A stretch of 19,796 nt of DNA from Hominenteromicrobium gallistercoris (GTDB taxonomy: Bacteria; Bacillota; Clostridia; Oscillospirales; Acutalibacteraceae), in the NCBI GenBank assembly GCA_019119145.1, contig DWXR01000028.1, forward strand, positions 1 to 19,796, in the 5' to 3' direction. The notes under the pieces were generated by a model. It ran no database searches. It saw nothing but the letters and a program-made list of their open reading frames with translations, and was not told the DNA's origin. Both the position numbers and the translations under genes were made by a program. The first letter of the stretch is position 1. Every line of letters begins with the position of its first letter. Below, piece after piece: positions 15,729 through 19,796 of the stretch.

Positions 15729-16247
15729 ATGATTATCGATACGTATCAGTCGAGCGCGGTCATGCGGATCCTGCAGAGCGGGGAGGTCTACTGGGCGAAG
15801 CCGAGCATCTCCTTCAAGGGGGAGTATGCCGCGCTGATCGACATGCTCGGCCTGCACTGCGAATGCCCGATCTTCGGCGTTGTGCACGGGCGCAAGCAGA
15901 ATACCGGCGGCCGCGTCTCGGGCGCCGTGCGCATCCGGCTCAATGTGCCGAAGGAATACGTGCGGCTTACGGAGTATTCGGTCTGGGTCGATTTTATGAG
16001 CAATTTCAAGTACACGAGTCAGAAGGATTACAGAACGATCATCGTCGGCACGAAGGATGCGAATTCCATCACGCACCAGCGGCTCATTGCGGACCTGAAA
16101 AACCAGCGCCCGCTGTATAAATACCGCGTGCCGCAGGCGATTTTGGAATACATCGACCCGCAGTGGGTCCTGCGGTACAAGATCATCCACAATACCCGCG
16201 AGCAGGAGGACAAAAAGGAAAAATTCCTGAACCTGTTCCGGTTTTGA
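15729..16247 (+). CDS. Unknown protein, possibly DUF3841-like
   Basis: 172-aa soluble protein with no membrane segment or signal peptide. The start ATG 15729 is preceded by GAGGAAAGGGA; a TTG at 15705 would need that site inside the gene. I do not recognise it with confidence. The order of features, an N-terminal DTYQSSAVMRILQSGEVYW, then CPIFGVVH, a strand ending in LNVPKEYVRLTEY, SVWVDFM, and a late VPQAILEYIDPQWVLR, is like proteins I recall as DUF3841 (Q-S near the N-terminus, then a P-I-W/F strand, VPE, a W-containing strand and a QA...WV end). The DUF3841 function is unknown to me. The N-terminal I..T.QS...I...G layout also loosely recalls DarT-type ADP-ribosyltransferases, and the gene follows an ADP-ribosylglycohydrolase in the same transcript, so a modify-and-reverse pair is conceivable. 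That is inference only. Confidence 0.75.
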   Translation: MIIDTYQSSAVMRILQSGEVYWAKPSISFKGEYAALIDMLGLHCECPIFGVVHGRKQNTGGRVSGAVRIRLNVPKEYVRLTEYSVWVDFMSNFKYTSQKDYRTIIVGTKDANSITHQRLIADLKNQRPLYKYRVPQAILEYIDPQWVLRYKIIHNTREQEDKKEKFLNLFRF

Positions 16248-16292
16248 GGCCGGCGGCGGTCGGAATTTTGGGAGACAGGGAGTTGTAGCAGC

Positions 16293-17795
16293 ATGAGAAT
16301 CGGCAAATATATTCTTTCGCTCGACCAGGGCACGACCAGCTCGCGCGCCGTCCTCTTCGACGCGCTGGGCGGCGTGGCCGGCATGGGGCAGCGCGAGTTC
16401 ACGCAGATTTACCCGAAGCCCGGCTATGTCGAGCACGACGCGGTGGAGATCCTGCAGACGCAGCTTTACGCGATGCGGCAGGCCGTGCACGAGGCGGACA
16501 TCACCGCCGAGGACATCGCGGCGATCAGCATCACGAACCAGCGCGAGACGACCGTCGCCTGGGACGCCGAGACCGGCATCCCGATCTGCAACGCGATCGT
16601 CTGGCAGTGCCGCCGCACCGCGCCGGAATGCGAGTGGCTGAAGGCGCAGGGGTTGGAGGAATACATCCACAGGACGACGGGCCTGATCATCGACCCGTAT
16701 TTTTCCGGCACGAAGATGAAGTGGATCCTCGACAATGTCCCGCGGGCGAAAGCGCTCGCGCGGCAGGGGCGGCTGCGCTTCGGCACGATCGACACGTGGC
16801 TGATCTTTTCCCTGACGGAGGGCAGGAGCTTTGTGACTGACGTTTCGAACGCGTCGCGCACGATGCTTTTCGATATCCGGAAGCTCGACTGGGACGAAAA
16901 GATGCTCGAGGTGTTCGGCATCCCGCGCGATGCGCTGCCGCAGGTCGTGCCGTCCTCCGGCGTCGTCGGCATGTGCGCGGAATCCGTGTTCGGCCGGGAG
17001 ATCCCGATCGCGGGCATCGCGGGCGACCAGCACGCGGCGCTGTTCGGTCAGTTCTGCTTTGCGCGCGGTATGGCGAAGAATACATACGGCACGGGCTGCT
17101 TCGTCCTGATGAATACGGGCGAAACGCCGGTGTTCTCCGACCAGGGCCTGATCACGACGATCGGCTGGAAGATCGGCGACAAGGTCACCTACGCGCTCGA
17201 GGGCAGCGCCTTCAATGCGGGCTCCGCGATCAAGTGGCTGCGCGACGAGCTCGGTCTGATCGAATCGCCACAGGAGGCCGACCGGCTCGCCGAAACGGTG
17301 CCCGACGCGGGCGGCGCCGTGTTTGTCCCGGCGTTTACGGGCCTCGGCGCGCCGTACTGGGATATGTACGCGCGCGGCGCGCTGCTCGGCGTGACGCGCG
17401 GCACCTCGAAGGCGCACCTTTGCCGCGCGGTGCTCGAGAGCATTGCCTATGAGAGCCTCGATCTGTTCCGGGCCATGGAGGCCGGCAGCGGCGTGCAGAT
17501 CTCCGAGCTGCGCGTGGACGGCGGCGCGTCGCGCAGCCGCTTCCTGATGCAGTATCAGGCCGACATCCTGCACTGCGCCGTGCGGCAGCCGGTCTGCCTT
17601 GAGACGACGGCGCTCGGCTCGGCCATGCTCGCCGGCCTTGCGGTCGGCGTGTGGGATTCGCTCGAGGAGCTCTCGACGATCTGGAAGCTCGGCCACGCGT
17701 ATGCGCCGCAGATCGAGCCCGGCGAGGAGGAACCCGCCCTGCGGCGGTGGCACAGGGCTGTCGAGCGCAGCCGGAACTGGGCCAATGCGGAATAA
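16293..17795 (+). CDS. glpK: Glycerol kinase
   Basis: Phosphorylates glycerol to sn-glycerol 3-phosphate with ATP in the cytoplasm (FGGY family), 500 aa as expected. Glycerol-binding residues are in place: Arg84-Glu85 in NQRETT, Tyr136 in IDPYFSG and Asp245-Gln246 in AGDQHAALFG. SLDQGTTSSRA at residues 9-19 is the ATP/phosphate loop, and VDGGASRSRFLMQ is the second ATP site. Firmicute glycerol kinases activated by the PTS carry a histidine (His232 in Enterococcus) in the context HFYG; here that position is Ser231 in ESVFG, so HPr phosphorylation is not expected. ATG 16293 has a rather distant AGGGAG site 11-12 bp upstream. It is 45 bp after the unknown protein on the same strand and is followed by a strong terminator. 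No glpF, glpD or glpO is adjacent. Confidence 0.97.
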   Translation: MRIGKYILSLDQGTTSSRAVLFDALGGVAGMGQREFTQIYPKPGYVEHDAVEILQTQLYAMRQAVHEADITAEDIAAISITNQRETTVAWDAETGIPICNAIVWQCRRTAPECEWLKAQGLEEYIHRTTGLIIDPYFSGTKMKWILDNVPRAKALARQGRLRFGTIDTWLIFSLTEGRSFVTDVSNASRTMLFDIRKLDWDEKMLEVFGIPRDALPQVVPSSGVVGMCAESVFGREIPIAGIAGDQHAALFGQFCFARGMAKNTYGTGCFVLMNTGETPVFSDQGLITTIGWKIGDKVTYALEGSAFNAGSAIKWLRDELGLIESPQEADRLAETVPDAGGAVFVPAFTGLGAPYWDMYARGALLGVTRGTSKAHLCRAVLESIAYESLDLFRAMEAGSGVQISELRVDGGASRSRFLMQYQADILHCAVRQPVCLETTALGSAMLAGLAVGVWDSLEELSTIWKLGHAYAPQIEPGEEEPALRRWHRAVERSRNWANAE

Positions 17796-17803
17796 AGTAA
17801 GCG

Positions 17804-17838
17804 AGAGCTGTGCCGTCCTGTGCGGCGCAGCTCTTTTT
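17804..17838 (+). terminator. Intrinsic terminator after glycerol kinase
   Basis: AGAGCTGTGCCG (17804-17815) pairs with CGGCGCAGCTCT (17823-17834) over 12 bp with one G-T pair. It is followed by a T run ending at 17838. Confidence 0.92.
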
Positions 17839-17862
17839 ACCGCGCAAAAATGCGGAGTGGAA

Positions 17863-17891
17863 TTGACAAGGCGGACGATTTTTGCTATTAT
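17863..17891 (+). promoter_or_regulatory. hisH-hisF promoter
   Basis: Consensus -35 TTGACA at 17863-17868, 17-bp spacer, -10 TATTAT at 17886-17891 preceded by TGC. The leader is about 30 nt, too short for a T-box or attenuator. Confidence 0.88.
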
Positions 17892-17926
17892 TGTAAAGTG
17901 TTAAATCTTAAAGGAGGTGCGCTCTG

Positions 17927-18550
17927 ATGATCGCCATTATCGATTACGGTGCGGGCAACATCCGCAGTGTGGAAAAGGCGCTTGTGCACATCGGCTGCCG
18001 GGTGACGGTCACGCGCGACCCGCAGACGCTGCTTGCGGCCGACGCCGCAGTGCTGCCGGGCGTCGGCTCATTCGGCGACGCGATGCAGGAGCTTCGTGCG
18101 CGCGGGCTGGAAGCGCCGATCCGCGCATTCATCGCGTCGGGCAGGCCGTTCCTCGGCATCTGCCTCGGCCTGCAGATCCTGTTTGAAAGCAGCGAGGAGT
18201 CGCCGGGCGTCGCGGGCCTCGGCCTGCTGCGCGGAAAAATCGTCCGCATCCCCGCGGGAGAGGGGCTGAAGATCCCGCACATGGGCTGGAATTCCCTCGA
18301 CATCCGCCGGCCGCGCGGCCTGTTTGCCCGCATCCCGGCCGAGCCGTACGTCTACTTCGTCCACTCGTATTACCTGAAGGCCGAAGAGGACATCGTGACC
18401 GCAACGGCGTCGTACGGCGTGACGATCGACGCGGCAGTGCAGAAGGACAACCTCCTTGCCTGCCAGTTCCACCCGGAAAAGAGCGGGGCCGTCGGCATCG
18501 AGCTGCTCCGCAATTTTGCCGCGATGGCGGGGGAAGGGGGACGTGACTGA
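17927..18550 (+). CDS. hisH: Imidazole glycerol phosphate synthase, glutaminase subunit
   Basis: Releases ammonia from glutamine and channels it to HisF in the fifth step of histidine synthesis, which makes imidazole glycerol phosphate and AICAR. It is a 207-aa class I glutamine amidotransferase. The start region IDYGAGNIRSVEKAL and the oxyanion loop LPGVGSFGDAM are typical. The catalytic triad is Cys79 (GICLGLQ), His182 and Glu184 (FHPEKSG). It has the HisH-specific PHMGWN and YFVHSYY motifs. AAAGGAGGT at 17909-17917 gives a strong ribosome site. The hisF start codon overlaps the last base of its stop (TGATG), as expected for a heterodimer. Confidence 0.97.
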   Translation: MIAIIDYGAGNIRSVEKALVHIGCRVTVTRDPQTLLAADAAVLPGVGSFGDAMQELRARGLEAPIRAFIASGRPFLGICLGLQILFESSEESPGVAGLGLLRGKIVRIPAGEGLKIPHMGWNSLDIRRPRGLFARIPAEPYVYFVHSYYLKAEEDIVTATASYGVTIDAAVQKDNLLACQFHPEKSGAVGIELLRNFAAMAGEGGRD

Positions 18551-19311
18551 TGTATGCAAAGCGGATCATTCCCTGTCTCGACCTGAAAAACGGCCGGGTC
18601 GTCAAGGGGACGAATTTTGTCAATCTGCGCGACGCGGGCGACCCCGTCGAAGCGGCGGTCGAGTACGACCGCCAGAACGCGGACGAGCTCGTGCTGCTCG
18701 ACATCACGGCTTCCTCCGACGCGCGCAATATCATGGTCGACATCGTGTCGCGCGTTGCGAACAGCATCTTCATCCCGTTTACGGTCGGCGGCGGCATCCG
18801 CACCGTGGAGGATTTCACGGCGATCCTGCGCGCCGGCGCGGATAAGGTCTCGGTCAACTCGGCGGCGCTGAAAAACCCGCGGATCATCGAAGAGGCCGCG
18901 TACAAATTCGGCAGCCAGTGCGTTGTCGTCGCGATGGACGCAAAGCGCCGCCCGGGCGGCGGCTGGACGCTGTACCTGAACGGCGGCCGCGTGGATACGG
19001 GCGTCGACGCGCTCGAATGGGCGAAGAAGGCCGAAAAGCTCGGCGCGGGTGAGATCCTGCTGACGAGCATGGACTGCGACGGCACAAAGGCGGGCTACGA
19101 CCTCGAGCTGACGCGCGCCGTCTCGGAATCGGTCGGCATACCGGTGATCGCCTCGGGCGGCGCGGGCAGCCTCGAGCACTTCCGGGACGCGTTCGTCGAG
19201 GGCAAGGCCGATGCGGTGCTCGCCGCGTCCCTGTTCCATTTCCGGGAGATTGCGATCCCGACGCTCAAGGACTATCTGGCGGAAAACGGCATACCGGTAC
19301 GCAGAAACTGA
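18550..19311 (+). CDS. hisF: Imidazole glycerol phosphate synthase, cyclase subunit
   Basis: 253-aa (beta/alpha)8 barrel that closes the imidazole ring using ammonia from HisH. Catalytic Asp11 lies in IIPCLDLKNGRVVKG and Asp130 in VVVAMDAKRRPGGG. Phosphate-binding motifs VGGGIRTVEDF and ASGGAGSLEHF are complete, and TSMDCDGTKAGYD is present. The length is exactly that of typical HisF. It directly follows hisH with a one-base overlap. In most his operons hisA lies between these two; it is absent here, and no other his gene is in view. The terminator begins 5 bp after the stop. Confidence 0.97.
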   Translation: MYAKRIIPCLDLKNGRVVKGTNFVNLRDAGDPVEAAVEYDRQNADELVLLDITASSDARNIMVDIVSRVANSIFIPFTVGGGIRTVEDFTAILRAGADKVSVNSAALKNPRIIEEAAYKFGSQCVVVAMDAKRRPGGGWTLYLNGGRVDTGVDALEWAKKAEKLGAGEILLTSMDCDGTKAGYDLELTRAVSESVGIPVIASGGAGSLEHFRDAFVEGKADAVLAASLFHFREIAIPTLKDYLAENGIPVRRN

Positions 19312-19315
19312 AAGC

Positions 19316-19353
19316 AAAGCGCCGGCTCCATCTGGGGCCGGCGCTTTCGTTTT
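19316..19353 (+). terminator. Terminator after hisF
   Basis: AAAGCGCCGGC (19316-19326) and GCCGGCGCTTT (19337-19347) form a perfect 11-bp stem followed by CGTTTT. On the minus strand the hairpin is followed by GCTTTC, so it may also slow transcription from the convergent pyrophosphohydrolase gene. Confidence 0.88.
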
Positions 19354-19428
19354 GAATCAAACGGGCTTTGCGGTTTGACTGTCCCGGATATTCTGTTCAG
19401 CGAACGGGACGCTGCGGCTCGCCTGCGT

Positions 19429-19734
19429 TTATTCTTTTCCCAGCAGAAGAATCCGCTTTGAAAAACCGCCGCGTTCCGCGTGCTTCTTTTCGTAGACCTT
19501 TCTCAATTCGTCGACGGAATGTCCCTGTGCTTCGCACAGCGCGTAGAGCACTTCCAATACATCGGCAAGCTCCTCGATTTCTTTGCTTTCGAGGTATTCC
19601 GCGACTTCCTCCTCCAGCTTTTTCTCTAAGCCGACCGTGTATTCCAGATCATCCATCACGCGGACGATCGGCTTTTCGCCCTGCGCCGCGATGATCTCGG
19701 GTATCCTGTCTCTTACCAGCTTATTATAGTTCAT
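19429..19734 (-). CDS. MazG-like all-alpha NTP pyrophosphohydrolase
   Basis: 101-aa protein of the all-alpha NTP-PPase superfamily, in the small branch often named 'phosphoribosyl-ATP pyrophosphohydrolase' or 'house-cleaning pyrophosphatase'. It begins MNYNKLVRDRIPEII, diagnostic of that branch. It has the metal-binding helix pair EEEVAEYLES (Glu41-Glu46) and EELADVLEVLYA with Glu54 and Asp58, and ends with ERGGFSKRI. It probably hydrolyses non-canonical or damaged nucleoside triphosphates. HisE belongs to the same superfamily, but this branch is distinct from classical HisE, so a histidine role, though its gene converges on hisF, is not shown. AAAGGGG on the minus strand just upstream (19751-19745) gives the ribosome site. 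I find no convincing promoter before the window edge. Confidence 0.9.
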   Translation of the reverse strand: MNYNKLVRDRIPEIIAAQGEKPIVRVMDDLEYTVGLEKKLEEEVAEYLESKEIEELADVLEVLYALCEAQGHSVDELRKVYEKKHAERGGFSKRILLLGKE

Positions 19735-19796
19735 CGATAATCCCCTTTCCGAATACGGATTTGCCTAATTAAAATTTGCAAAGAACAAGCTAGCCA

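Noticed and set aside
19381..19410. GTCCCG...CGGGAC inverted repeat as terminator of the pyrophosphohydrolase gene
   Set aside because: Only 6 bp of stem with an 18-base loop and no T run on the minus strand; the hisF hairpin further on is a better candidate.
19429..19734. Naming the MazG-like gene hisE
   Set aside because: The MNYNKLVRDR branch is distinct from classical HisE and its gene is convergent with hisHF, not in the same transcript.

Overview
The window reads as a chromosomal segment of a high-G+C, Gram-positive-type bacterium, most likely a Clostridia member (Oscillospiraceae/Christensenellales-like; inferred, not proven). Supporting this are strong AGGAGG-type ribosome sites, compact intrinsic terminators, sigma-A-type promoters with 17-bp spacers, a GyrB/ParE-GyrA/ParC pair of a divergent type, a SecG gene with its own promoter, M42 aminopeptidases, a PF06838-type methionine gamma-lyase family protein and a MazG-like pyrophosphohydrolase starting MNYNKLVRDR. 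Coding sequence has G/C at most third positions, so long open frames on the opposite strand are frequent and were discarded.

Layout. 1-3905: 3' part of a type IIA topoisomerase B subunit and the whole A subunit, closed by a terminator. 4001-4461 (minus): a MTA/SAH nucleosidase gene with its centre deleted, preceded by a noncoding stretch that holds a minus-strand terminator-like hairpin. 4917-5358: secG with its own promoter and terminator. 5383-8151: two tandem M42 metallo-aminopeptidases and a GNAT acetyltransferase broken by two apparent 1-base deletions, with very short gaps or overlap. 8245-9516: PLP-dependent methionine gamma-lyase family protein, whose 5' region resembles the 3' end of a T-box. 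9571-12310: a P-loop kinase-like protein and a GH3 glycosidase behind a promoter with an unusual 17-bp repeat. 12487-13960: MATE transporter with its own promoter, a dyad over the -35 and a terminator.

14026-14856: a lipoprotein (minus) and an ADP-ribosylglycohydrolase (plus) driven by divergent promoters. 14888-17838: ADP-ribosylglycohydrolase, an unrecognised 172-aa protein (possibly DUF3841-like) and glycerol kinase, probably one transcript ending at a strong terminator. 17863-19353: hisH-hisF, one-base overlap, own promoter and terminator, no other his gene visible. 19429-19734 (minus): MazG-like pyrophosphohydrolase.

Most genes are housekeeping or metabolic. I see no phage, IS element, CRISPR array, tRNA or rRNA. 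The most intriguing spots are the ADP-ribosylglycohydrolase/unknown-protein pair, the repeat-filled promoter at 9554-9621, the T-box-like sequence at 8190-8232, the structured leader at 4534-4916 and the two decayed genes.
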